A program made the position numbers and the translations under genes. A DNA stretch of 64,000 nt from Nissolia schottii (taxonomy: Eukaryota > Streptophyta > Magnoliopsida > Fabales > Fabaceae). Shown here piece after piece: positions 1 through 10,600 of the stretch. The stretch spans positions 10,009 to 74,008 of the forward strand of contig QANU01075500.1 in assembly GCA_003254905.1 (NCBI GenBank). The letters run 5' to 3'. Every line of letters starts with the position of its first letter. Position 1 is the stretch's first letter. The notes under the pieces are model-generated. The model saw only the letters and a program-made list of their open reading frames with translations, searched no databases and had not been told where the DNA came from.

Positions 1-593
1 TTTTTCTCCCCAAATTTTGGATTCCATGGGGTATTTATAGGCCTTGGCCGGATTTTCACTTTTCCAAAATGCCCTTGGACCAATTTACCATTTTGCCCTT
101 TTTATGACATCATCCATGACCTAAGCATGGTGACTCATGCCATGACTCATTTCTTTGAACATTGACTTGGCCATTTGGGCCATTCTTGGCCGTGTATGGC
201 CTTTTTGTCTTGGCCACTTTTTGTGGCCAAGAATTAAGGGTCACATACAGATCAATTTTGATCAGGTTTTGTTGTTACCTGTTCTGGTACTTCACGTATG
301 GTTATTCTAAAAATATTTCGATCACGTCCTTGTGATCTCCTAATTTTTTAAGAAGGGATTTAGGTTAGTCTAAGGTATTTGTGAACTTTCTTCTGTAACC
401 ATATATTTTACAGATACCTTAGATACACCATTGCACTTGGATGACAAAAAGGATTTATTCTAGTGTCTGCAGAATTTTACGAAATTGAGCAGAATTTCTT
501 CTATAGACATTTTAACCTAAAAGCTCATGTGAGAGCTTGTTTCCCCTATTGAATTCATGAAATCTTTACTAAGGAAAAAAGAGAGATGTTACA
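1..593 (-). mobile_element. LTR-retrotransposon LTR fragment, cut by the left window edge
   Basis: Read on the minus strand, the sequence starts TGTAACATC at 593 and runs to the window edge. Near positions 35-45 it carries a TATA-like CTATAAATACC, as expected for an LTR promoter, and the part beyond that is rich in GGCCA words. The TG start and TATA spacing fit a plant Ty3/gypsy LTR. No PBS, coding region or second LTR is visible, so the family is a guess. Confidence 0.5.
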
Positions 594-2234
594 CGTCACA
601 TCTTACATTTGGGTTATAAATATTTTCACACTTGTATTTTGCATAATTTCCCTTCTCAATGTAGGTTCTTATGCCTTTTCAATTTCCCTATATTTTGGTG
701 TAACATATACCTAAGAATCATTTTAAAAACAACGCAATCCAATGTATAGGACAGCACGTTGCTGATTTATTACAAATGAATCTTCTTCTAGTATATATAC
801 AAATTTAAAATAGTGTCGCTACTTATACACCCCAAAAATAGCCACCGACAATCACATAAGAGAAAAACAAATATTACAAAACAGATAAACAAATAGTACA
901 CAATAGAGAAACAAACATCGTCCTAAAACTTTTCTACGTTTGTGCGACATTAATATTGCTACAAAATAAAATAAAAAACGAACATTGTCACCAAGCATTT
1001 GTAAGTGCCCGTAAACGTGTGTTTAATATTATTCGTTTTTTTGTTTAACAATGTTTATTTTTGTATCTTATAATATTTGTTTATATGTTAGGTGGCTGTT
1101 TTTAGGTCAACAAATAACATTTTTAATTTAAAAATATATATGGATTTAGTTGTTACAAGTGAAGTCTTATTCAAATGTCAAAGGGCTGTCGTCATTGTTG
1201 TGTTTTTAATATGTTGTTTGATTGATAATTTTGAGTCCAATTAGGAGTCTGTGGCGTTGAATAATCTAAATGCCATAAAGTTCAAACTGCGAATGGAAGC
1301 ACGTTCAATGATAGGCATAAATTACCGCGTGACATGACAAGTGTTCGATCTATAACAGTTTGTTTCTCTGACTGAAACTTTTAAATAATGTAGCAACTTT
1401 GAAAATAAATATTTCTTGCTAAGTTGATGCATAGTTTATGGGGCGTTTGACTTCATTTTTCTAAAAGGTTCTTTCTTATTTAAGCCACTATTCAAGAAAT
1501 TAGCAAAAATAAAAATGATTGAAGAAGTAAAATTTTTAAGTTTCTATTGCATTAAAAACTTTATATTCCTGATTCTTTAACCAATGCCTTCATTTATTTC
1601 TTTAAGGAGCACGGTCAGAATGTATTATAAAAACCCACCAGGAGTATGACCCTCAAACCACATGACAAACGAGCATCTACCACTTAAATTATTCATATAT
1701 TGATTGTTTTCATAGAAGTTTATATGGCAAGAGTTGGTTGGTAAGTTTGTTTTTAGTAATAATTGTCAGTGGAATAAATAATTTGTAAGTATGTTACCAA
1801 TGGAATAGTCATCCATAAATTTATTTTCGATGTAAAATATTATTAATGTCAATGTTTATATACTAATTTGATTAGTATTTGATTATATAGGTATATATTA
1901 ATATTATAGAGATATTATAAAGATTTGATATGATCCAATGCAATCTCACTCTTAGATTATAAATAGATCTTTAAGTACTCATACCATTAAGATTATCAAT
2001 AGATTAATAAAGCTTCATCTCTCCCTTATCTATTCTTTCTCTCTTTCATCTTTAATACTTTCCCTGTTCTTTCATAATACCTTATCAATACGAATTTGCT
2101 CTTTACTTGAGTAAAGAAGTTCAAAGAATCAATCTTTATTTGAATACTTCTTCAAGATAATATTTTATTGGCTTAATTAAGTTTTTAGCCCCTATAAAAT
2201 TTCAAAGTTTGCTTTTAATGCCTGTGTAAAATTT
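594..2234. other. AT-rich spacer, no gene recognised
   Basis: I see no supported gene, RNA gene or element boundary. The sequence is AT-rich, with short stop-rich frames. The last part, from about 2165, has GCCCCTATAAAATTT-like words that match the outer part of the fold-back that follows. Confidence 0.5.
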
Positions 2235-2411
2235 TTAGTCCCTATAAAATTTTAAAGTTTGTTTATAGTCCCTGTGTCTGGCTAGGGTTAACGGTGCTAA
2301 CGTGGTGTAATGTGGCATAATTATGCCACGTGGCACACCACGTTAGCGCCGTTAACCCTAGCCAGACACAGGGACTATAAACAAACTTTAAAATTTTACA
2401 GGGACTAAAAA
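2235..2411. repeat. Near-perfect palindromic fold-back (MITE-like), truncated at an N
   Basis: Two arms of about 85 bp are almost exact reverse complements around a short centre near 2320. The left arm runs TTTTTAGTCCCTATAAAA to GCTAACGTGGTG; the right arm returns through CACCACGTTAGC to GGGACTAAAAA. The AGTCCCTATAAA arm words are widespread in legume fold-back elements (inference from family knowledge). The right end stops at an ambiguous base at 2412, so its target duplication cannot be read. Confidence 0.75.
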
Positions 2412-2412
2412 N

Positions 2413-2898
2413 CGTCGGCTTTAACCGACGGTAAATATGATCATAAATGACCTGTCGATTGACAATATCGATGCAGTTACCGTCGCTATTAACCGACGGT
2501 AAAAATAGCACCGTTAGCGTTTCCGTCGCTTGTAACCGCCGCTAACGTGCCTATTTGAATTCTTGTCCCATTACCGTCGGCTTTAACCGACGGTAAATAT
2601 GATCATAAATGACCTGTCGATTGACAATATCGATGCAGTTACCGTCGCTATTAACCGACGGTAAAAATAGCACCGTTAGCGTTTCCGTCGCTTGTAACCG
2701 CCGCTAACGTGCCTATTTGAATTCTTGTCCCATTACCGTCGGCTTTAACCGACGGTAAATATGATCATAAATGACCTGTCGATTGACAATATCGATGCAG
2801 TTACCGTCGCTATTAACCGACGCTAAAAATAGCACCGTTAGCGTTTCCGTCGTTTGTAACCGCCGCTACCGCGCGTATTTGAATTCTTAGCCCATTAC
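2413..2898. repeat. 162-bp tandem repeat, three copies, inside the CACTA end
   Basis: Units begin at 2413, 2575 and 2737, each with CGTCGG followed by CTTTAACCGACGG, so the period is exactly 162 bp. The first two units are almost identical and the third has a few changes. Beyond 2898 the same motifs continue in a more decayed, irregular form. Each unit contains several inverted CCGTCGG/CCGACGG pairs. Confidence 0.9.
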
Positions 2899-3289
2899 CG
2901 TCGGTTACACCCGACGGTAAATATTGATGCACTTACCGTCGCTCCTGACCGACGCTAAAATGGCACCGTTCCCATTTCCGTCGTGTGTAACCGCCGCTAA
3001 ATTACGGACGAATTATCGTCGGACTAATCCGACGGTAATTGTAGCACGTGCCATCATTTTACTGGTCTTAGTTTCCGTCGGTTACAACCGCCGAAAACAC
3101 CATTCCCGCCATTACCCGCGAAGACTTTACCGTCGGTATTTGCGTCGGTAAACCGATCCACCGGTAAGTCGACCCCTTGTCCTCACGTCGGTCGGTTACC
3201 GTCGGAATTTCCGTTTTTTCCGACGGTAATACCGTCGGGTCGTGTCCGACGGTAATTTTGAGACGGTAATAGGCTTTTTTGTTGTAGTG
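2413..3289. mobile_element. CACTA (En/Spm-type) transposon right end with subterminal repeats
   Basis: The right edge, 3281-3289, reads GTTGTAGTG. Its reverse complement CACTACAAC followed by AAAAAAGCC is a classic CACTA terminal inverted repeat. The interior is densely packed with ACCGTCGG and its complement CCGACGGT, often as short palindromes, like the transposase-binding subterminal repeats of CACTA elements. The base triplet after the end is ATT (3290-3292), a candidate 3-bp target duplication. No left terminus is visible because an N at 2412 joins this to the fold-back. No transposase coding is present, so this is a partial or non-autonomous copy. Confidence 0.8.
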
Positions 3290-3384
3290 ATTTCTTTCAA
3301 TACCATTCACATAAATGAATGGTAAATAATGTTACGTATGAGAAAATAAAATCGTTTTCCAAAAATAAAACCGTTTTCCAAAGT

Positions 3385-3700
3385 GAATGGTAATGGTATC
3401 TATAAGAAAATAAAATCATTTCCTAAAGTAAATGGTAATGGTACCTACACGAAAATATAATTATTCCCTAAAGTGAATAGTAGCAGTATATATAAGAAAA
3501 CAAAATCATTATAAGAAGTGAATGATAACCGTATAATGAGAAAATAAATCTATTCCCAAGAGTGAATGGTAACTTTATAATGAGAAAATAAAATCATCTC
3601 TAGAAGTAGATGTTAATTGTACCTATGAGAATGTATAATCATTCCTAGAAGTGAATGATAACTGTACATATAATGAAATATAATCATTATCATAAATTAA
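3385..3700. repeat. Degenerate 45-bp tandem repeat (minisatellite)
   Basis: The motif GTGAATGGTAAT followed by AGAAAATAAAATCATT recurs at about 3385, 3430, 3475, 3520, 3564, 3608 and 3653, a steady 44-45 bp step. Copies differ by 10-25%. Weaker copies occur before 3385 (near 3317) and may continue after 3700 (ATTCCCATAAGTGAAT near 3812, ATTCCCTGAAGTGAATG near 3871). It starts directly beside the CACTA terminus. Confidence 0.85.
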
Positions 3701-4330
3701 TAACAATAAATCCTAAGAAAAGTGATAGTCATTCCCAGAAGCAATGCATCATTATTATTATAAACAAATAAATATGATTATTTCTCTATTTAAGGATATT
3801 ATATTTACATATTCCCATAAGTGAATAGGTCAAAAGATCATTCCGAGACTTGATTGAATTTTATTTTACATTCCCTGAAGTGAATGTAACTCCTCCAATA
3901 TTTATCTTTTAGTATCTATAATTTATTAATTTTGTAATTCTGGCTATTTATAATGTGTTACTCGTATTCTCCCGAAGAGAATAATATAATGAATTCATTA
4001 TTTACCAAATTATAAAAAGTAATTTGATACTTACATCTAAAGAAAAAAAAATCGAATGCACTCGAGACTATAAGATCTTAAGACTGATAGTGAGAGAAAA
4101 ATTCAATAGTTTTTAAGACAAGTTCTCTATTTAAATTATGTGATGAAAAGATCACTAACGATAACTAATTGGAAAAAATATTTTCTACATTTCACACTCC
4201 AAATATGCTCATGTTGTAGCAATATGTGAAAGGAGTTATGATAATATTTTAAATTGAAATTTTGTCTTCTCATTCATAGCTGAATAAAATGAAGAATTAT
4301 TCATGAAAAATCATGAAAATCGCCTAGTTG
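3701..4330. other. AT-rich spacer with decayed copies of the 45-bp repeat
   Basis: No coding region is supported. Scattered CATTCCC(A/T)GAAGTGAAT words suggest remnants of the neighbouring 45-bp array to about 3890. After that I see nothing recognisable until TGTAACATCC at 4331. Confidence 0.4.
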
Positions 4331-5192
4331 TGTAACATCCTAGCTAACTGCATACCCTCGAGTAGTACGCAGTGCTCACTAGGTTGTTAATCATCTGGTG
4401 GGATTACTTATAGTCCTTTATTATCTTTTGAAAATAAGAGGTTAAGGAAAATATGGACCATTTTAAAACTTTTCCACTTGTTACTTTACTTGCAAAATAT
4501 GAGCCACGCGTGAATCAAACATATAATGCAAACGATAGAGCAGAAGCTTAAAAGTGATAATCATTACTAGCATAAATAATTACATAACAAGTATCTGGTC
4601 CATCACATAATACAACCAACGGAGTATCATAATAGTTTACATGTATAAGCCAAGTGCATCAAAATACATCTCAAAATATATCAAAATATGGCAAAACGTC
4701 CATCTGATGCCGAGCTAGACTGGCTTGTCCTCGGTCCTCTACTGCTCCACGTGCGACTCCTCATAGGGCTCCTCGTAGCCCTCATACTCTTCGCCTGCTC
4801 CTGGAAGCATAAGCGAGTGGGGGGGTGAGAACAGTCGTCCTCAGTGGTTAATCTTGGCATGGGGAATCTTTTTTCGCTTATCAACCCGGCCGCTCAGGGG
4901 TTCTATGTGAACATGCATACTGGCATCCTACTGATTATTATCTGGCCTAAGGTCCTGAATGGTTTTATCTACTTTACTAGGTGATTGGGGAACTAGTCTT
5001 GCTTATCTAAGTTCTCGTGCTCATTACCTCTACCTCGCGTATATACATAGGCCATCTCGAGCGTTCTCTTGACGACTACACAGGCATACATCATTATATA
5101 TTTATATCTTACATGCTTATTCATTATCATATACTCAGGTAACTCATACATCATATGCTCATGCTTGGGAAACATGGGATTCCCTTATGCAT

Positions 5193-5373
5193 ACCGGCTC
5201 ACCCGGGTTAGCGTCTTTCTCTTCTTTTCTTACGCGTACCGGCTCACCCGGATTAGCGTCTCCTCATTCTTTTCTTACACGTACCGGCTCACCCGGTTTA
5301 GCGTCTCCTCATTCTTTTCCTCGCGCATACCGGCTCACCCGGGTTAGCGCTTCTCATTCTTCTAGTTCTCATG
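5193..5373 (+). repeat. 45-bp tandem repeat, four copies (ACCGGCTCACCCGG core)
   Basis: The core ACCGGCTCACCCGG starts at 5193, 5238, 5283 and 5329, giving steps of 45, 45 and 46 bp. Each copy continues with TTAGCGTCTCCTCATTCTT-like sequence. The array sits inside the LTR-like block. Confidence 0.9.
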
Positions 5374-5574
5374 ATGCATGATAGCATAACCATCCCTGAC
5401 ATACATATTCTACATGCAATATTCCACGTACATCATCATACAAGTATATCATGCACTCATCATAAACTTACCTCATAACATATTCCTCATACGTCATCAC
5501 ACATCATCATACATCATCATAAACCTAACTCATTCATTCCTCATACACATACTTGTAACCACTCAACAACTTCA

Positions 5575-6135
5575 GGGTCCTCCGCAGAAACCCGCTCAGC
5601 ACTACTCCGGGTGCCCACTCAACACTCTTTACATAAAACTCTCCTCCTGGGATCCTCCGCGGAACCCACTCAGCACCACTCCTGGTGCCCGCTCAACACT
5701 CTTCACGTAACTCTCTCAGTATCCCAGGGATCCTCCGCGTAACCCATGCAGCACCTTCCCAGGTACTCGCTCATCAACTTTCTAGACTTCTCTCTGTCAC
5801 TATCCGCGGAACCACTCAGCACCATCCCAGGTGCCCGCTCACTAACCTTCCAGACTCCTCTCGGTCATCTCTCCGCGGAACCCCCGTCGCTTACTCCTTT
5901 ACTCATTCTCTTCTCATTTTCTCACATTTACACCCCAGGGATCCTCCGCGGAACCCACTCAGCACCGTTCCTGGTGCCGCTCAACAACTCTAGACTCCTC
6001 TCAATTACTTTTCCGCGAAATCACTCAGCACTTACCCCGTACTTATTTTCTCTCACTTTTCTCATTCACACCCCTGGGATCCTCCGCGGAACCCACCCGG
6101 CACCATTCCAGGCGCCGCTCAACAGTTCTCTACAT
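5575..6135 (+). repeat. Degenerate ~70-77 bp tandem repeat (CCTCCGCGGAACCC core)
   Basis: The sequence (C)CTCCGCGGAACCCACTCAG followed by a GGTGCCCGCTCAACACTC-like stretch recurs about eight times at roughly 5579, 5655, 5731, 5803, 5871, 5942, 6010 and 6081. Copies have point changes and small deletions. The open frames over this stretch follow the repeat and carry no known domain. Confidence 0.85.
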
Positions 6136-7136
6136 ACTCCTTCAACCACTCTCCGCAGACAGCCCGACTGCACCTGACAAACCAGAATCTATTTTCTTTG
6201 TTTCTCTCGCCTTTCTTTCCCCTTCGCTCATGGATGCTCGTTGAGTTTTTCTCACATATTTCAACCATCATATACTAAGCTAGTCCAGGTCACAGGACCC
6301 TTCAGAATCATCTCCTAAGTCCTAACATAGCATTTCTAACATCGTTTATTATAAGGCATACCAACACATAAACACATACAAGCAAACATAAGCCACCAAG
6401 AGGTGACCAAACCAAGTTTACCCACTTGTAGAAAAACCTGGTGGTGGTGAGGGAAGCTTAGAGTGAAGTCCCGCAAGCCTTGTTGTTCCAAAGCTTGAGC
6501 TTCTCCTTTCTCCAAGGTGAAGAACCTCAAACAAGGTGGAGGGGAAGAGGTTGTTCCTCTTGATTTTGGAAGGAAGAAAATGAAGAAGGATGAGGAGACT
6601 TAGGGGGTGTGTTTTCGGTTCATGGGGGGTGAAAGAGGATGGCAAGAATGCTTGCTTTCTTGGTGACAAAGGAGTGTTCTTGGAGCTTGGCTTGAGGTGT
6701 GATTATGGAGGATTGTAGAAGATGAAATGTTCTTGAGATTTTTGGGGGAGAGTTCGGTTTTGGATGGCTGAATGGTGGGGGAAATTAATTGATTTTAGGA
6801 TTTAATAAAATGTGATGAATAGTGGGAGGTATGGGCATAGGTATGGCTTATGATGTGATTTGGNTTTTAAATCATTTAAAATATATTTTATGCCATGTCT
6901 TTATTAAACTAAATAAGATATAAATACAAATAAATGTATTTTATATATTATCACCAAACAGACTAATTTATCCTCTTATTTTTTACGTTTGTATATTTGT
7001 GCTCGTCTTACCAAGCGAACGCAACCTCGAAACGTTGAGCTTCTATGTATAGAGAAACAAATGATTGCCAAGGGATTGTTTTGGTCCTATTCATTCCAAC
7101 AATTTGGAACTCTTAGAAAGAGTATGGGGCCATCCA

Positions 7137-7166
7137 AGCCCAATGTGACATGGATTCCAAGGCCCA
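7137..7166 (+). promoter_or_regulatory. Two site II-type (TGGGCY) elements upstream of PAB1
   Basis: AGCCCA at 7137-7142 and GGCCCA at 7161-7166 are reverse complements of TGGGCT and TGGGCC. These TCP-bound site II motifs are common in promoters of plant proteasome, ribosomal and other growth-linked genes (established knowledge). They lie about 470-500 bp before the PAB1 ATG, near where a 5' leader intron would place the transcription start. Confidence 0.4.
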
Positions 7167-7622
7167 GGTTTGAGACTTGCTCGGTGCGCGGCAGCCATCA
7201 ACACATCCACTTCAGATCCCCCACATTGTACCGCCCACCGCAACGATCGAAACACAGAAGAACTGCGCCGCCGCGACGTCGTCTCTTGCTCCACCTTGTT
7301 CTAGTTTTTTTTGCTGTTTAGCTTGGGGTGATTTTGAGGTTTGATTCTGTGCCCCTTTTTTTTGGGAGTTTTTGTACCTTTTTCTCATTTTGTTCTCTTG
7401 ATCAATGCTGTTTATGAATCTGTTCTGATGTTATTTTTTTGTTGCTGATTTTGCTATGCTTTTCTGGTTGTAGTTGCTGTTTATGCTTCTCTGTTTGATC
7501 TTTGTGATTTTGTTATTAGGGATCGTATAATAAGTCATGTGTAGTATATTTTTTTTGGGGGGGGGGTTTATTTTATGAATATAAGTTGTAATGGAAGTTG
7601 TGTGTGGGTGCAGAGGTTCTTG

Positions 7623-7630
7623 TAGGGTTT
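7623..7630 (+). promoter_or_regulatory. Telo-box (TAGGGTTT) just before the PAB1 ATG
   Basis: TAGGGTTT, the complement of the telo-box AAACCCTA, lies 5 bp before the start codon at 7635. A likely leader-intron acceptor (GGGTGCAG) ends at about 7612, so this box would be in the second leader exon. Telo-boxes near the start of translation-, proteasome- and replication-linked genes are well known in plants. The function here is inferred. Confidence 0.4.
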
Positions 7631-7634
7631 ATCT

Positions 7635-10600
7635 ATGGGGGACAGTCAGTACTCGTTCTCTCTTACCACATTTAGGTATGTTTATTGCCGATTGATTTTT
7701 TCCTTTCTCCTTTTTGGGTTTTCATTGATTTATGTTTCAATGTGTTTGGTTGGTGTTGTTGAACAGCCCTTCTGGAAAGCTTGTTCAGATTGAACATGCC
7801 CTGACAGCTGTTGGGTCTGGACAAACTTCTCTCGGAATCAAAGGTGATTTATTATTACTGGGTCTGTTTATAGCCCTCAATCCTTCTCCTCAGTGTTCCT
7901 GTTTCCTCATGCTTTTTAGCTTTTTTTATTTATTTTGTTCGTTGAGAGTGTTGAAGCAGCTGAAATAAAGATCATTGGGGGAATTTGTTCTTGAATTTCT
8001 AATTTTTTTCTCTAACTTAAATTAATGGTGAGTCCTGGGATGGTGGGACTTGATGGGAGCTGGAATTCTGGAATATTACACTTGTAGTCTAGGATGCTAT
8101 TAATATATTGGTGTTTCAAATTCGATGCCTCGGTTTTAAAGCTAATCTGGAGTTTAGAGTAAATGTAGCAGAAGTGAGATTCCTGAGGGTGCTGGTAAGT
8201 GGACAGAATTTGTGGCTTAAAAGATGGTATATAGTGGTGTGTGAAAGGAACCAGCAGTGAAATTTGTGCTGGGTTGAATAAATGCTACATTTCCAACAAT
8301 ATGTTTTACTTTTATTTGCTTGTTCTAAGCTCACGTATTTTGTTATTAGATTATTATAAGAATTAAATTATTATAAGCATGGTTATTGAATCGTACGATA
8401 CGGTACGTTATGTATGAGCCATGATATGACCCTAAACCTTAAACTCTCTACTTTTTTCTTTTTTCTGAAATTACCTCCCCAACGATTTGTTTATCCTCAT
8501 TCTTTAACCCTATGTTATTGATTTTGTCAATTCTTAGTGTAGACTCTAGATGTCATTTTGTTTATGATATGTCATATATAAAGTATATTTTTGTTATGCT
8601 TCCGTATCTTACGATTTGTTATGATTCATGGTTCATAATTTGCCTCAGCGATACACAATACATATCGCGATTCGATAACCATGATTATAAGAATCGCACA
8701 GGTTGTTTTTTTTTTCCTCCTTTTTTCCTCTTAAGGCAAAATCAGCTTCTAGTTCTACAATTGTCATCTAATAGATTGGCAGAAGTTTAATTTCTTTACA
8801 GTGTGGTTGTATGCTGTTTATCTGTTGTAGAAACCAGAAAGGCATACTGTTCTTTATGAGGCCATGTAAAAGTGCCTTTGGCATGATAAAGGCTAAGTTA
8901 AGCTCTGGAAAAACAATGCTCTCTGAAACGTAGAAATTCTTGGGATGAATAGGCTAGAGGTAGAGATTTCTTAGTTTGTGTCATGGTTTAATCTTATGTT
9001 AAATGTTGGTAACAACTTAATTTTGGAAAATAATTTCTATCAATTTTTGGGTTAAGAACTTTGGGTTATAAGCTTTAGAACACAAAATAAGCTTATCCAA
9101 ACACATGGGTCGAACTTTCTACCTATTTGTAGATATTGCTGATTCATTTTGTTTGCAAATATCTTCTATTTCTGCCACAGTACCATGCATTATTTCTACA
9201 ATTTACTGTCTGATTCATTGGCTCCTTGTGTCTTGTAGATGATTTCAATCATGTAATGTAGTTGCTGTTGCCTTTGTTATTTATAATTTTATATTTGACT
9301 CTTGCAGCTGCAAATGGAGTTGTCATTGCAACAGAGAAGAAACTGCCATCTATATTGGTTGATGAAGCATCGGTGAGTTTGTTTTGGTTAGAATCCCTTT
9401 TGTTCATTATTTTTGTCACAAATTTATAAAATTTACTTAATGCTATATCTGATTTGGTTTTGCTACCTTTTTACTTCTGCTTTTGTGCTCTGTCCCATCC
9501 CCAAGAAATAATTTTCAGCTACAAAAGGAGCACTATGTGTGTCCAAAATTATTTCCAAGTTTCTGCTGATTGTTACTCTACCTACCTTGGATATATGATA
9601 GTATGATATGCGGCATGCATTTTATTGTACCTTTCATCAAACCTCAAAAAGTATTTGCCAAATGGAATAATGTTCTAATTGAAAGTATGGCCATTGATGA
9701 CACTATTTTATGGAGCTTTTTCCTGCAGACATTTCTGTTTTGTCAATTTACATTTTAAAGAACTTTGAAGTTATTGGTTCATGTCGCTTCATAAATTTAA
9801 AATTTGATTCAGAGTGTTTGTTCTATTTCATTGCAGGTCCAGAAAATTCAGTTATTAACACCAAATATAGGTGTTGTATATAGGTTTGTGTCTTTCTATA
9901 TATTTGAATCTTTCTAAGTTATCATTAATTATTTGTACCTTGATGATTGCTCCACATTATGGCGTTTGATGGCTGTTGAATGTGTTCATAAACATGAGGC
10001 CACTGAAGTCTAAAGTGACCTAGACTCAAAAAAATTGAGGTTGAAGGCCAGGCTGATGCTTGAGGGGAGCGTGGCAACTATTTTTGGGGGAAAAATGTTC
10101 TTGACTATGCATAGAACAGCTTAATAGTTAAAACTTTGTAAAAGTCTGTATATATTTCAATCAAAATATAAGTTTTTTACTGGCAAACTATTGCCTATGT
10201 CCTGATGGTATTGTTGTGAGAGTCATGGACTCATGGTTAGCTGCTACAAGATTTCTGTGAATTCTAATAAAGATATTTACTGGATACAACCCATAAATTG
10301 GAGAACTATGACTTTTTTCGAGGGGAGAGGGGAGGGGGTGGGGGTTGGGGGGATCTCTAAATGACTACTTTTTGAAGTAGTTAATGGTGAAATATAAATG
10401 GATGACTTTTGAAAGCCAAACATAAAAGTACAGAAAGTATTACAAAGCATTTTCTTTCTGTTTTGTTTTTATGCTTTGTAAGAGATCAAACTATTGAAAT
10501 AACTTGTTTCCTGATGTTTACTTTTGTGTTTGAAACTTCATAAACAGGCTCTTAGCCTTCATTGTCGCTGCATTTTTAGCTTTTAGTAAATGGAAGTGGT

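Larger units (their letters stand above)
4331..6863 (+). mobile_element. LTR-like block of a large LTR retrotransposon
   Basis: The block starts TGTAACATCC, the same kind of terminus as the fragment at 593, and runs about 2.5 kb to an N at 6864. It is less AT-rich than its surroundings and contains two tandem arrays (5193-5373 and 5575-6135). No gag, protease, polymerase or integrase coding is seen, so it may be a long solo LTR or an LTR whose body is lost at the N. Repeat-derived frames, such as the one over 5069-5347 with a repeated YRLTR motif, are not considered genes. The right boundary is uncertain. Confidence 0.45.

Noticed and set aside
2924-3310. Small frames within the CACTA end
   Set aside because: They are Arg- or Pro-rich translations of the CCGTCGG repeats, with no transposase motif.
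5069-5381. Open frames with repeated YRLTR / TGSPGLAS motifs
   Set aside because: They are translations of the 45-bp tandem array in two frames. Any array whose period is a multiple of 3 lacking stops produces such peptides. No domain or promoter context was found.
5685-6177. Overlapping 102- and 143-codon plus-strand frames
   Set aside because: They lie over the ~72-bp repeat in the LTR-like block, in two competing frames, with no recognisable protein features.
6989-7321. 110-codon frame upstream of PAB1
   Set aside because: It covers the PAB1 promoter and leader, has no domain, and the real start at 7635 is fixed by conserved MGDSQYSFS.
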